DNA of 64,000 nucleotides from Bacteroidota bacterium. GTDB lineage: Bacteria > Bacteroidota > Bacteroidia > Chitinophagales > Saprospiraceae. The stretch's first letter is position 1; every line of letters begins with the position of its first letter. The notes under the pieces were generated by a model. That model had not been told where the DNA came from. It worked only from the letters and a program-made list of their open reading frames with translations, and made no database searches. Made by a program: the position numbers and the translations under genes. Positions 25,684 to 35,181 of this stretch are shown piece by piece. Where the stretch lies: NCBI GenBank assembly GCA_016124585.1, contig WGNL01000013.1, positions 62,001 through 126,000 of the forward strand. Reading direction: 5' to 3'.

Positions 25684-27264
25684 ATGAAATTTATGATTCG
25701 ATTACTGCTTTTCCTTTTTGCGATACTGTTCTTTAGTACGGGTTACACACAAAACCTCTATAGTCCTGACCATATTCCGGTCATCAAAATCAAGTTTGAC
25801 ACAAAGGATTGGGATAAAAAACTTGACTCTCTAAAAAATGGCGGAAAAAAGGAAAGGATGGTTGCCACCGTAGAGATTGATGGGCAGGTTTTCGAAGGTG
25901 TTGGTGTTCGGTACAAAGGAAATAGCTCCTACAAAAACCCAAAAAAGCATGGCAAAGCCAAATTGCCATTTAACCTAAAAGCTGATTACACAGATAAAAA
26001 GCTGACTTTTCCGGGTGGCTACGAGACCTTGAAACTGAGCAATGTTTTCATGGATCCCAGCTTCATGCGGGAATATCTCTCGTATGAAATTGCCAGAAAA
26101 TATATGCCCGCCCCACTTTGCAATTTTGCAAAAGTCTATGTCAACGATGAGTATATTGGGCTATTCAACAATACCCAATCCGTAGATGCAAAACTACTGC
26201 AGGACAGCTATAACACAAACGAAGACACCTTCTTTAAATGTGACCCAGAATGGGAAGATGTTCAAACCACTCCCGCTGGCTGCAAGGAAGGTGAATTCTC
26301 TTCATTGTATTATGTTGGAGATAATCCAAAGTGCTACGAAGGCTGGTACGAGCCGCAGAACAAGAACGAAAAACAAGAATTTGAAGACCTTATCCACCTT
26401 TCAAAAATCCTGAATCAAAACCCTGACAAGATTGAATCGGTACTAAATGTGGATGCCACGCTTTGGATGCATGCGTTTAACCATGTACTAGTAAACTTGG
26501 ACAGCTACACGGGACGTTTCAGTCACAATTTCTACCTCTACAAAACTCCTGATGGTTTGATGACTCCAATGATTTGGGATATGAATATCAGCTTTGGAGG
26601 CTTTCGGTTGGATGGTGAAAAAAAAGGGGAATTGACTAATGAAGAACTGCAAGATTTTAGCCTTTTTACGCATTTCAAAAATAAAAACCCGAAGCGGCCG
26701 CTCATCACAAATGTATTAACCAATTCATTTTGGCGGAAAGTATATATCGGGCATTGTCGTACTATTTTAATGGAAAACTTTGCAAATGGCGAATACCTCA
26801 AAAAGGCAGTGGAAATGCAAAGTTTTATTCGAGATGAAGTAAAAGCTGACCCCAACCGCTTGTACTCATTTGATGATTTTGAACGTAACCTTCATTCATC
26901 TTCTGAAATCTGGAACTCTGAAGTAATTGGTATCGAAGAGCTGATGAAAGCTAGGACCAAAATTTTGCTCGACCACCCTATTTTCAAAGGCAAAAATCCA
27001 ATTATGGGCGAAATAAAGCATAGCGTGGCCGCAGGTAAAGTGACCATCACAGCCAAGGTACAGGATGCTCAGAAAGTTTGGCTGATGCATCGAAGCAGTA
27101 CAAAGGAGCCTTTTTCACAGGTGGAAATGACCGCCACTGCTGACAATTACAGCCTAACCTTGCCCAAACCCGGTGGCTTCCAATATTATGTTATTGCAGA
27201 AGGAGACCGACTCGCCGTTTGTTCCCCTGAGCGGGCCTCATATGTTTTTTACGAAGTGAAGTAA
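25684..27264 (+). CDS. Secreted CotH-kinase-like protein, paralogue 2
   Basis: The start at 25684 gives a signal peptide (MKFMIRLLLFLFAILFFSTGYTQ) and a 526-residue product; an upstream in-frame start would run through the inverted repeat. It is clearly paralogous to the preceding gene: VGVRYKGNSSYKNP, LKLSNVFMDPSFMREYLSYE, LFNNTQSVDAKLL and TPMIWDMNISFGG. Asp273 (VNLDSYTG) and SHNFYLYK are kept, but the DxD is D299-M-N301. CotH kinases phosphorylate secreted or surface proteins in Bacillus. The exported location here fits extracellular or periplasmic phosphorylation. Confidence 0.88.
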   Translation: MKFMIRLLLFLFAILFFSTGYTQNLYSPDHIPVIKIKFDTKDWDKKLDSLKNGGKKERMVATVEIDGQVFEGVGVRYKGNSSYKNPKKHGKAKLPFNLKADYTDKKLTFPGGYETLKLSNVFMDPSFMREYLSYEIARKYMPAPLCNFAKVYVNDEYIGLFNNTQSVDAKLLQDSYNTNEDTFFKCDPEWEDVQTTPAGCKEGEFSSLYYVGDNPKCYEGWYEPQNKNEKQEFEDLIHLSKILNQNPDKIESVLNVDATLWMHAFNHVLVNLDSYTGRFSHNFYLYKTPDGLMTPMIWDMNISFGGFRLDGEKKGELTNEELQDFSLFTHFKNKNPKRPLITNVLTNSFWRKVYIGHCRTILMENFANGEYLKKAVEMQSFIRDEVKADPNRLYSFDDFERNLHSSSEIWNSEVIGIEELMKARTKILLDHPIFKGKNPIMGEIKHSVAAGKVTITAKVQDAQKVWLMHRSSTKEPFSQVEMTATADNYSLTLPKPGGFQYYVIAEGDRLAVCSPERASYVFYEVK

Positions 27265-27311
27265 AGATAAGTGCTGAATTTCAGCCAATCAATTACTTTT
27301 CTCCGCTTAGC

Positions 27312-29495
27312 TTATTTTGTATAAAAATGAGTGATAGGAATATCCACTGAAAGGATAAAACCGAATCTCCAAGCGTTTGTCGTTTCGACATCCAAGTTTA
27401 AGTCATCCCTGACTTTCCGCAGATTCGGACCAAGCTGGGCACCTATCCCAATTGACACCGGAATATTGTTCGGAAACCCATAAATCCCATAAAATCCTGG
27501 GGCGATGATGTTCTGAAACTTCAATTCTGGAATCTGCTCAGTTTCATTGCTGAAACGATATGCAAAGAGTGCCCCGACGTCAATGGCTTGTGTGAAAAAA
27601 CTTAAACTTCCTTGGTCGCCCAATCCGAAATTGAGGTCGATACCTAAGGGTGCAGATGTTGACAGAACCTCACTGTCCTTTATCGCTGCATCAACCACAT
27701 TGTTGATGTCATGTTCCCAACCGTAGGCAATGCCACCGTAGGAGTTCAGGGAGACGCTTACTGGCGATTGTTTTTTCATCCTCGAACTGCCAGGAGGAAG
27801 CGCAAACAATTCTATGGCTGCCTCGATTTCCTTGGCATCCCTTGCTTCTGCGACCGTTGCCATAAAATTCACATGGCGGAGGAATTGCTTTTTGTATTTG
27901 AAATCGTCCTCTTGAAGAATTTCGGTCAGAATACCTGTCAGGTTAGTGACAGCTGTGGTGTAATGCCCTTGTCGAATATTGAACTCCAAATCGAAGAGGT
28001 TCCGCATGACACTGAATAGTTGCCGCTCCAGTTGGTCTATCGGAGGTAGTTCTGGCATCACTATTTTGCTTGGTTTATCAGGTTTGTTAGGTTCATTTTC
28101 ATCGACAGACTGTCCTTTTGGGTTATTGATTTTGGGCTTGTTGTCTTTAGAAAAAAAGAGCTTACGGAGTCCTCTTGCCTGATCGTAAAAATCGAAAAGT
28201 AGCCCTGCAAATCGGACATATTCATCGTTCAAAAAGGCATTGCTTTTCACTTGCGTCACCAATACTTGCAGCTCTTTTTCAAAGTCTTTGCCTGCCGAAG
28301 TCAAAGAATCTAGGTCAATATTTTTGAGCGACTTGACCTTTTTGGCTTGGCTCAGCAATTCTTTGCCGCTTTGCTCCAACAAACTCACCGTTTGCACCAA
28401 GGATACCAAATAGTTTCTGATGGAAAGTGGCGTGGTGGCCTGAGTTGCCATTGCTCCAAGTGCTTGCCTAAAATCCGTTCCATTGCTGAATTTAATATTG
28501 ATACCCTGCTGCCAAAGCAGTCCTAAATAAATATAAACATGCTCTAAATTGCCCATTTGCCGCTTGACTTCGTTTGGCTCCACCCATGTGTAGTTACTGT
28601 CTTTTTGAGTGAGAGAAACCGTCAGCAATTGCAATATTTTCAAGCTCATGGCCAAGTCCTGCATGGCGGCCCTTGTCTCTTTTTTATTAATCAATAGCCA
28701 CCGGGATGAATCTTGCAAGGCGGCCTCATTGGCTATAAAATCTAGCATTTGCATGGGTTTTTCCCCATCCATTATCATCTGAGAACTACTAACCAAGTCT
28801 TCCAGTGCAATCTGAAATTCCTGTTTTTTCACCAATTGATTGTCCATGATGAACTGCTCAAAATTTAATGGCAACATGTTCAAATCATTGATAAAACTCT
28901 CTCGTAGTGTCTTGATGTAGGCATTGTAATTGTAAATCTCGTTTCCGATGATGTAGAGCAAATCATAAGTGGCGGGAAACAACGAACGGTAGGCAGGCTC
29001 TTCCTCCATTTTCTTACGGAGGCCCTCAAAAAAAGTGGCATTCAGTTCTTCCTTCGTCCTTTTGACTATGAAAATCGCCAAGCCATCCGCAAGACGTGTG
29101 ATGAAGTTTCCGCCAGCCAATGCCCCACCAGCACTAGGTTCCGACTCCATGCCAATCCCTCCCCTATCTGGTGCTACAGTCTTCAAAACACCAGCGAGGT
29201 TGAACAAGGATTGCGCAATCTGTTCCTGTGAAATAAACGGGTTCCCCTCAAAACTTGTCTTATATTCTGATTTTGAAATGGTTCCATCTCCGTCCAAGTC
29301 TTGGCAGTAATTTGCTAAAATATGGATGGCAGCAGCACCAACTTCATCATCTTGAGAGTTGTCAATTTCTACCCGGTATCTATCTGGGTTGAACTCAAAA
29401 TAATCCCGAAGTTGCACGGCATCGTTCCAGGCATTTTGCGCAGATAGCTGCATGGATGCCAAGCAAAAAAAAGTGCAAAGTAGCTGGGTTTTCAT
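27312..29495 (-). CDS. Large secreted envelope protein with EF-hand loop, function unknown
   Basis: The start at 29495 gives a signal peptide (MKTQLLCTFFCLASMQLSAQ) and a 727-residue protein. Residues 66-77 form a canonical calcium loop (DLDGDGTISKSE). A long helical region follows (about 90-470), then a Pro/Asn/Lys-rich linker (NNPKGQSVDENEPNKPDKPS) and another helical block. The C-terminal part, about 120 residues, is rich in Gly and aromatic residues and looks like outer-membrane beta strands, ending IPITHFYTK. I do not recognise a family. The nucleotidase gene ends 58 bases upstream, so the pair may be one transcript. Confidence 0.75.
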   Translation of the reverse strand: MKTQLLCTFFCLASMQLSAQNAWNDAVQLRDYFEFNPDRYRVEIDNSQDDEVGAAAIHILANYCQDLDGDGTISKSEYKTSFEGNPFISQEQIAQSLFNLAGVLKTVAPDRGGIGMESEPSAGGALAGGNFITRLADGLAIFIVKRTKEELNATFFEGLRKKMEEEPAYRSLFPATYDLLYIIGNEIYNYNAYIKTLRESFINDLNMLPLNFEQFIMDNQLVKKQEFQIALEDLVSSSQMIMDGEKPMQMLDFIANEAALQDSSRWLLINKKETRAAMQDLAMSLKILQLLTVSLTQKDSNYTWVEPNEVKRQMGNLEHVYIYLGLLWQQGINIKFSNGTDFRQALGAMATQATTPLSIRNYLVSLVQTVSLLEQSGKELLSQAKKVKSLKNIDLDSLTSAGKDFEKELQVLVTQVKSNAFLNDEYVRFAGLLFDFYDQARGLRKLFFSKDNKPKINNPKGQSVDENEPNKPDKPSKIVMPELPPIDQLERQLFSVMRNLFDLEFNIRQGHYTTAVTNLTGILTEILQEDDFKYKKQFLRHVNFMATVAEARDAKEIEAAIELFALPPGSSRMKKQSPVSVSLNSYGGIAYGWEHDINNVVDAAIKDSEVLSTSAPLGIDLNFGLGDQGSLSFFTQAIDVGALFAYRFSNETEQIPELKFQNIIAPGFYGIYGFPNNIPVSIGIGAQLGPNLRKVRDDLNLDVETTNAWRFGFILSVDIPITHFYTK

Positions 29496-29553
29496 TGGTA
29501 AAAATTTAGTGTTGAAAATTGAAATCAAAAGGTTGCAAAGTTCATGGAGCAAA

Positions 29554-31167
29554 CTATTGCCTCAATCCTTTCATGTAATTGATGACTGCCTTACGGATAT
29601 CGCTGCGCAAGTCTTTTTCATCCCCCTCTTTGGCCGTTTCCCATTTAATGAAATTCTTCTGGTTGAAAAAATCAAGGCGGCTTTCCTTGCCTTCAAAAAC
29701 ATACTGAGAAACCATGATCCGGTAAATCTTGCTGTCGCTCAATGGCTTGCCAGCCACCTTCCATGATTTGCTTGATTCATTGAATTCGATATTAAACCAC
29801 TGCAAATAGCCGCCTAGCCCCTTGTTTTCCATGCCTGCATCTAGTGCTTTTTTCAAAACATTACCCTTAAGTTCCACTTCGTAAATTCCGCCACCAAACG
29901 GCAATGCTCGAAATACATCCACGGCCGTAATATCGCCCACCAATTGGTCATCAAGGCGGATGGAACCACCATTGAAAAACGCAGCATCCACAGGCTTTTT
30001 AGCCGAAGCAGCCATCCCTGCAGCAATGGTTCCAGCAAGATTTGTCTGAAAATTCCGCACTGATTTTTCACGTCCATCAAGCGGGGTTTTGGCATGATAA
30101 ATCACTTGGTTCGGGTCATCCACCACTGTTTTGATTTGCTGTGTCAAAACTTCTTGCCAGCGCTGCACAATTTCATCTACATCTGGATCCGCTTCGATTT
30201 CATCCGTGATTGGCACTAGCTCGGATTCCAGCGATGTTATTTTCGTATCCGGGTAGTAGGTAAAACGATGCACCCATACAGTTTTGGCATTGGCATCGGC
30301 TTTCGCAATTACCACATTGCCAATGGTATCTAGGCTGTTCTCATGTTCGTGTCCACCCATGATGAGTTTTGTTTTGGGCAAAAGCGCCGCCAACTTCATG
30401 TCCTGCCCAATCTCAAGGTGGGTCAACGCAACGATTACATCACAGTTTTGCACCAATTCCAAATACGCTTTTGTTGCCTCTTGGTAAGGATCTTCATAGT
30501 ACACCCAAGGCTGTTGATTATCATTGATGGTAGCACTGTAAAAACCGACACGAACAGGTTTCCCGTTGTAGTTTTCTATTTCCCAGACGTAAGTCTCCGG
30601 GGCAAAATATTTGTAATCGTAACTCTCTTTGTAAAACGGTTCAATTTTATTGCCTTTTTGGTGAAGAACATTCGTTCCCAGCCAATCAAAATAGGACTCG
30701 TCCATGCGTTGTTGTAGTTCCGTTTCTTTTACATCAAACTCATGGTTTCCGTATGCAACCAACCCAACTCCAAGAGCATTCATCACTTCCACCATTTGTC
30801 GGCCTTTGATTGATTTGCCCTCGTATTTCATGGTTCCTAGCAATGAAGGGCTGAGAAAATCACCAGCCAAAACCGTCATCAGGTTGTAGTTTTCATCCAA
30901 AAGTTGATTGCGAAACGTAGCTACCCTTGCCATTCCGCCCACTTTGCCCTTCTCCAATGGGGCAATTTCATAGACATCGTTCATTTGCAAGATGTTGAAA
31001 CTAACCGGTGTATTGTCTATTTCGGGATAAGGCGGGTAATCACTGGGCACTTGTTGGTCGCCTCCTATACCACCCATCAGTGTGCTACAGGCGCTGAAAA
31101 CAACGATTGTACAAGCCGCTAAAAAAGGAAATAGATTTTTTGAAAAGATTGTCGTTTTGTTTTTCAT
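29554..31167 (-). CDS. 5'-nucleotidase/metallophosphatase lipoprotein (UshA-like)
   Basis: The 537-residue protein is a lipoprotein (FSACS, Cys27). Its N-terminal calcineurin-like metallophosphatase domain has ILQMNDVYEI, LAGDFLSPSL, YGNHEFD and LIMGGHEHE. The C-terminal 5'-nucleotidase domain has VRNFQTNLAGTIAAGM, FFNGGSIRLDD and ALPFGGGIYEVELKG. It would dephosphorylate extracellular nucleotides for salvage. A TACATTTG box on minus lies at 31188-31195, just before the start. It is probably co-transcribed with the downstream 727-residue EF-hand protein. Confidence 0.92.
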   Translation of the reverse strand: MKNKTTIFSKNLFPFLAACTIVVFSACSTLMGGIGGDQQVPSDYPPYPEIDNTPVSFNILQMNDVYEIAPLEKGKVGGMARVATFRNQLLDENYNLMTVLAGDFLSPSLLGTMKYEGKSIKGRQMVEVMNALGVGLVAYGNHEFDVKETELQQRMDESYFDWLGTNVLHQKGNKIEPFYKESYDYKYFAPETYVWEIENYNGKPVRVGFYSATINDNQQPWVYYEDPYQEATKAYLELVQNCDVIVALTHLEIGQDMKLAALLPKTKLIMGGHEHENSLDTIGNVVIAKADANAKTVWVHRFTYYPDTKITSLESELVPITDEIEADPDVDEIVQRWQEVLTQQIKTVVDDPNQVIYHAKTPLDGREKSVRNFQTNLAGTIAAGMAASAKKPVDAAFFNGGSIRLDDQLVGDITAVDVFRALPFGGGIYEVELKGNVLKKALDAGMENKGLGGYLQWFNIEFNESSKSWKVAGKPLSDSKIYRIMVSQYVFEGKESRLDFFNQKNFIKWETAKEGDEKDLRSDIRKAVINYMKGLRQ

Positions 31168-31187
31168 AAAATGGCTTTTGATAATTT

Positions 31188-31195
31188 CAAATGTA
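31188..31195 (-). promoter_or_regulatory. Candidate -7 box of the 5'-nucleotidase gene
   Basis: Read on minus this is TACATTTG (TAnnTTTG), 20 bases upstream of the start codon. No matched -33 element was found. Confidence 0.35.
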
Positions 31196-31339
31196 GTGAT
31201 TTAGGGGCAAGGTTTATAAAAGAAGTCCGAAAACTCTATAATTTCTGAAATATAAAGCACTTAGTTTGTCTGCAAAACCTTGCTAATTTTACCTTCGCTT
31301 CAAGGTCTGATTTTATCAATATTTCAATTTCCCTTACCA

Positions 31340-33322
31340 ATGCTTTGGCAACCAAACAAGGATTTCATTCAACACTCCCACTTGCACCAGTATCTGGACT
31401 GGTTGGCACAAAACTACAATTTGAAATTTCAAAACTACCATGCTGCTTGGCAATGGTCCGTTGAAAATATTGAAGATTTCTGGGAGACGGTTTGGAAATT
31501 TTTCAGTGTCATTTCGCACAGCCCCTACAAGCAAGTGCTGAAGGAACGTAAAATGCCTGGGGCAATTTGGTTTGAAGGTGCTACGCTCAATTACGCTGAA
31601 AACATTTTTCATCGTTGGGATTTTGAAGAGGAGACTGCCATTGTTTTTTCCTCAGAACGGCACGACTTAGTGGAAATCAGTTGGAGAGAAATGCGAGACC
31701 AAGTGGCTTCCGTGGCTGCCTACCTTCGGAGCATCGGTATTCAAAAAGGAGACTGCGTGGCAGCATACTTACCCAATATTCCTGAAGCCACTTTTGCATT
31801 TTTGGCCTGTGCGTCCATTGGTGCCATTTGGTCCAGTTGCTCACCCGACTTTGGCACCAACAGCATCGTTGACCGTTTTTCACAGATAGAACCCAAACTC
31901 TTGTTCGCTGCAGATGGCTACACTTACAATGGGAAGCCATTCGACAAAATGGAAGTTATCAATGAACTGTGTGAAAAATTGCCAACCGTAAAACACCTGG
32001 TTCTTATCCCCTATTTGAATCCGGGAGGACTAAAATTCGGCGATAAACCAGCAGCTGAAATTGAGAATCGACAATCAAGAAACACAAAATATTGGAACGA
32101 CACCTTTCGCCCTACTTCCGAACTCAGTTTTGAAGCTGTACCATTTGACCATCCACTCTACGTGCTGTACTCCAGCGGTACGACTGGAATTCCAAAAGCT
32201 ATCACGCACTCGCATGGTGGAAATTTGTTGGAACACCTGAAATACTTGCATTTCCACAACGATGTCCATGCCGGAGAGCGGTTCTTCTGGTTTAGCACCA
32301 CTGGCTGGATGATGTGGAACTTCGTCAACGCCAGCCTGCTGGCTGGTGCCACCATTGTGCTATACGATGGCAGCCCCGGCTATCCAGATTTGAACCGGTT
32401 GTGGGCTTTGGCAGAAAAAGGGCAAATCGCACATTTTGGCACCAGTGCACCTTACCTGAGCGCCTGCCTGAAACAAGGACTTGAACCTGGCAAAAAACAT
32501 GACCTCAGTGCATTGCGGAGCATCGGCTCGACTGGTTCGCCACTTCCACCTGATGCCTACGAATATGTTTATGAAAAAATAAAAAATGACGTTTGGCTCA
32601 GCAGTATGGCAGGCGGCACTGACGTATGCACCGCATGGGTTGGCGGCAACCCACTTGGCCCAGTCTGGCTTGGTGAGCTTCAATGCCGCTGTTTAGGAGC
32701 CGCCATTGAAGCGTGGGATGAAGCTGGTCAGCCAGTCCAAAATGAAGTTGGGGAATTAGTGGTGACAAAGCCGATGCCCTCCATGCCTGTGTTTTTTTGG
32801 GGGGATAAGAATCAGGAGCGCTATTTGGCAAGTTATTTCGACACCTACCCCGGTGTGTGGCGCCATGGAGATTGGATAAAAATCACGGAACACGATGGTA
32901 TCATCATTTTTGGCAGGTCGGATGCTACCCTGAATCGCCAGGGCGTGCGCATTGGCACCGCAGAAATATACAGGGCGATGGACAAAATCCCCGAAATTAA
33001 GGATAGCCTAATTGTGAATGTTGAGTTAGAAGGCGGCGGCGACTATATGCCCCTTTTTGTGCTTCTTCAAGTGGGGAAAAAGTTGGATGAGGAACTAAAA
33101 ACCACCATCAACAAAACACTGCGTTCGGAATACTCCCCTAGGCATGTACCTGACGAAATCATAGAATGCCCTGACATTCCCTACACCATTAGTGGTAAAA
33201 AAATGGAAGCCCCCGTGAAGAAGATTTTGATGGGAAAACCGTTGGACAAGGCAGCAAACCTTGACTCAATGCGGAACCCAGATAGTTTGCGTTTTTTTGT
33301 GAAATTCAAAAAGCAAGGATAA
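31340..33322 (+). CDS. Acetoacetate-CoA ligase
   Basis: The start at 31340 (MLWQPNKDFIQHSHLHQYL) gives a 660-residue enzyme of normal family length; an earlier in-frame start adds 20 unlike residues. It is an AMP-forming ligase that activates acetoacetate to acetoacetyl-CoA. The segments WFEGATLNYAEN, VLYSSGTTGIPKAITHSHGG (phosphate loop), STTGWMMWNF and GRSDATLNRQGVRIGTAEIY are diagnostic of the acetoacetyl-CoA synthetase subgroup. The near-C-terminal Lys in YTISGKKMEAPVKK is the usual acetylation-regulated catalytic Lys. It is monocistronic and probably feeds ketone bodies into lipid or polyhydroxybutyrate metabolism. Confidence 0.95.
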   Translation: MLWQPNKDFIQHSHLHQYLDWLAQNYNLKFQNYHAAWQWSVENIEDFWETVWKFFSVISHSPYKQVLKERKMPGAIWFEGATLNYAENIFHRWDFEEETAIVFSSERHDLVEISWREMRDQVASVAAYLRSIGIQKGDCVAAYLPNIPEATFAFLACASIGAIWSSCSPDFGTNSIVDRFSQIEPKLLFAADGYTYNGKPFDKMEVINELCEKLPTVKHLVLIPYLNPGGLKFGDKPAAEIENRQSRNTKYWNDTFRPTSELSFEAVPFDHPLYVLYSSGTTGIPKAITHSHGGNLLEHLKYLHFHNDVHAGERFFWFSTTGWMMWNFVNASLLAGATIVLYDGSPGYPDLNRLWALAEKGQIAHFGTSAPYLSACLKQGLEPGKKHDLSALRSIGSTGSPLPPDAYEYVYEKIKNDVWLSSMAGGTDVCTAWVGGNPLGPVWLGELQCRCLGAAIEAWDEAGQPVQNEVGELVVTKPMPSMPVFFWGDKNQERYLASYFDTYPGVWRHGDWIKITEHDGIIIFGRSDATLNRQGVRIGTAEIYRAMDKIPEIKDSLIVNVELEGGGDYMPLFVLLQVGKKLDEELKTTINKTLRSEYSPRHVPDEIIECPDIPYTISGKKMEAPVKKILMGKPLDKAANLDSMRNPDSLRFFVKFKKQG

Positions 33323-33397
33323 TTACGTTTCAAAATTCAATCATTTGATGAAGTTCGCTTTCTTTGCTTTGCACTTTAGCTTAAAACAAAATACAAC

Positions 33398-34156
33398 ATG
33401 AAAAAAGAACTTCTCTTCATCGTATTCATTTGCTTTGCCGTACAGCGGCTCCTCACTGCCCAAGTGGCTGACCAAAAAGCCTCAGAAAAATGGGACCCAA
33501 AACTCACCGAAGCTTGGGAGGTGGTGCCAAAAATCGTCATACCTGGCAATGGAACCGCTGCTCCTAGCGATGCTATCATTCTATTCGATGGTACTAACTT
33601 GAATGAATTTACCCATGAGAATGGCCTGCCTGCTACCTGGGAAGTTAAAGACGGGGCTATGACTGTAAAACCGGGTTCAGGAGCAATTTTCACAAAAAAA
33701 GTCTTTGGAGACTACCAACTTCATATCGAATGGCGGGCGCCAAGTGTCGTAAAGGGAGAAGGGCAAGGCCGTGGGAATAGTGGTATTTTCATGCAGAATC
33801 GCTACGAAGTCCAAGTGCTTGACTGTTACAATAACGTGACTTATTCAAATGGGCAAACAGCTTCCATTTACAAGCAAAGTATTCCATTGGCAAATGCTTG
33901 CCGTCCTCCGGGTGAATGGCAGACTTACGACATTATCTACACTGCGCCCCGATTCAGTGTAGATGGCATAAAAACAGTGCCTGGGTATGTAACAGTAATC
34001 CACAATGGCGTAGTGGTGCAGAACCACACTGAAATCAAAGGCACAACAGAATATATTGGGTTGCCCAAAAACATTGCTCACGGGGATGGCCCTTTGCAAC
34101 TGCAAGACCACGGCGATTTGGTAAGCTACCGGAATATTTGGATTCGAAAAATGTAA
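33398..34156 (+). CDS. Secreted DUF1080 (3-keto-disaccharide hydrolase-like) protein
   Basis: A 252-residue protein with a signal peptide (MKKELLFIVFICFAVQRLLTAQ) and a concanavalin-like DUF1080 domain. Typical segments are IILFDGTNLNEFTHENG, WEVKDGAMTVKPGSGAIFTKK, GNSGIFMQNRYEVQVLDCYNN and the end GPLQLQDHGDLVSYRNIWIRK. DUF1080 proteins are lectin-like or act on 3-keto-glycosides. There is no neighbouring glycoside oxidoreductase, so the substrate is unknown. It ends at a hairpin shared with the convergent methyltransferase. Confidence 0.92.
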   Translation: MKKELLFIVFICFAVQRLLTAQVADQKASEKWDPKLTEAWEVVPKIVIPGNGTAAPSDAIILFDGTNLNEFTHENGLPATWEVKDGAMTVKPGSGAIFTKKVFGDYQLHIEWRAPSVVKGEGQGRGNSGIFMQNRYEVQVLDCYNNVTYSNGQTASIYKQSIPLANACRPPGEWQTYDIIYTAPRFSVDGIKTVPGYVTVIHNGVVVQNHTEIKGTTEYIGLPKNIAHGDGPLQLQDHGDLVSYRNIWIRKM

Positions 34157-34163
34157 TTGGATT

Positions 34164-34202
34164 CATGAGCGATGCGTTTCATTTTGAACCACATCGCTCA
34201 TG
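34164..34202. terminator. Bidirectional terminator hairpin
   Basis: An 11-bp perfect stem (CATGAGCGATG / CATCGCTCATG) with a 17-nt loop sits between convergent genes. The T-run is poor. Confidence 0.55.
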
Positions 34203-34203
34203 T

Positions 34204-35037
34204 TTATGCTGATTTACTTGCCACGAAATTTACGCCAAAGAAGAAATACTCCCGAAGCAAACCATAGCGTTGCCATAGATTTTGTTCTTGTTGAACAACC
34301 TCAGTCGGTCGTTTTCTTTGAAAAAGAGAAGGTGGAAAAAGCCTTACATAATTTAGTTTGTCCTCTTCCATTTCAAAACCTGCCTTCACGAACTCCGAAC
34401 GCCAAAGTGCATAAGGTCGGATGTTCTCATTACCCATTGTCACCATGCGACCCAAGCCTTCATCGTAGTAGTCGATAATGCGGTTACTTCCTCGCTGCTT
34501 GTACAGTTTGATCCGTTGAATTAGGTTGTTTCCATTTTCCTCTATTGCAATGAGCTTACCCCCTGGACGGAGCGTTTCATAAAAAATGGTCAAACTGTTT
34601 TGCAGGGGTTCAAGGTGGTGTAAAGTATCCTGAACAATGATTAGGTCTTCTGAATTTTCCTTGATTTGGGTAGAAAAAACATCTTCGTAGCTTGTTTTGA
34701 CAAGCGAAGTGTCACCATACTTTGACCAATATTCCAATCGTGAGGGAATTTCTTTAAAATAAAATTCAAGTGTAGTTCCCCTGGAAGGGATGCCGTTCAT
34801 TGCCAAAAAAATTTGGGTGGTGGCATAGCCGCATCCACAATCCCAGATGTTTAAGGATGGACCAATTGTAGGCCGAAAGGATTGAACTTGGTCCAAAACA
34901 TATTGGAGGCGTTGGCAGAAATAGGCTTTTCGGAAAGTTAATTTGGAAGGGTCATCATGAAATTTGTAGTATTCCCGGAGTTTTTCACGGGTTTTCAGTT
35001 CCTCCAAAAACAGTTCAAAAAATTGTTCGACGGACAT
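34204..35037 (-). CDS. Class I SAM-dependent methyltransferase
   Basis: A 277-residue protein with the Rossmann-type SAM site: motif I is IWDCGCGYATTQIFLA near residue 70 and motif II is TTLEFYF. A post-II DTLHHLEPL segment follows, and LRPGGKLIAIEENG is the typical motif III. The substrate is not evident. The N-terminal helical part (VEQFFELFLEELKTREKL) is not conserved in families I know. It is monocistronic and divergent from the TIGR03032 gene. Confidence 0.85.
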   Translation of the reverse strand: MSVEQFFELFLEELKTREKLREYYKFHDDPSKLTFRKAYFCQRLQYVLDQVQSFRPTIGPSLNIWDCGCGYATTQIFLAMNGIPSRGTTLEFYFKEIPSRLEYWSKYGDTSLVKTSYEDVFSTQIKENSEDLIIVQDTLHHLEPLQNSLTIFYETLRPGGKLIAIEENGNNLIQRIKLYKQRGSNRIIDYYDEGLGRMVTMGNENIRPYALWRSEFVKAGFEMEEDKLNYVRLFPPSLFQRKRPTEVVQQEQNLWQRYGLLREYFFFGVNFVASKSA

Positions 35038-35181
35038 TGAATTCGTTATGTGTTATTAATTAACAGTGGTTTAGGCAAAGGTAGGTATTAGTGCGGGTTT
35101 CATTTTTTTGGCAATTTTTAACAACTAAAAAAATACAATGATGTCAACTGCATATTTACTTTGCTACCTAACTTCTAGTTA

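Noticed and set aside
34204-34478. 92-codon plus-strand ORF over the methyltransferase 3' end
   Set aside because: Antisense to a gene with clear SAM motifs; starts in the terminator hairpin.
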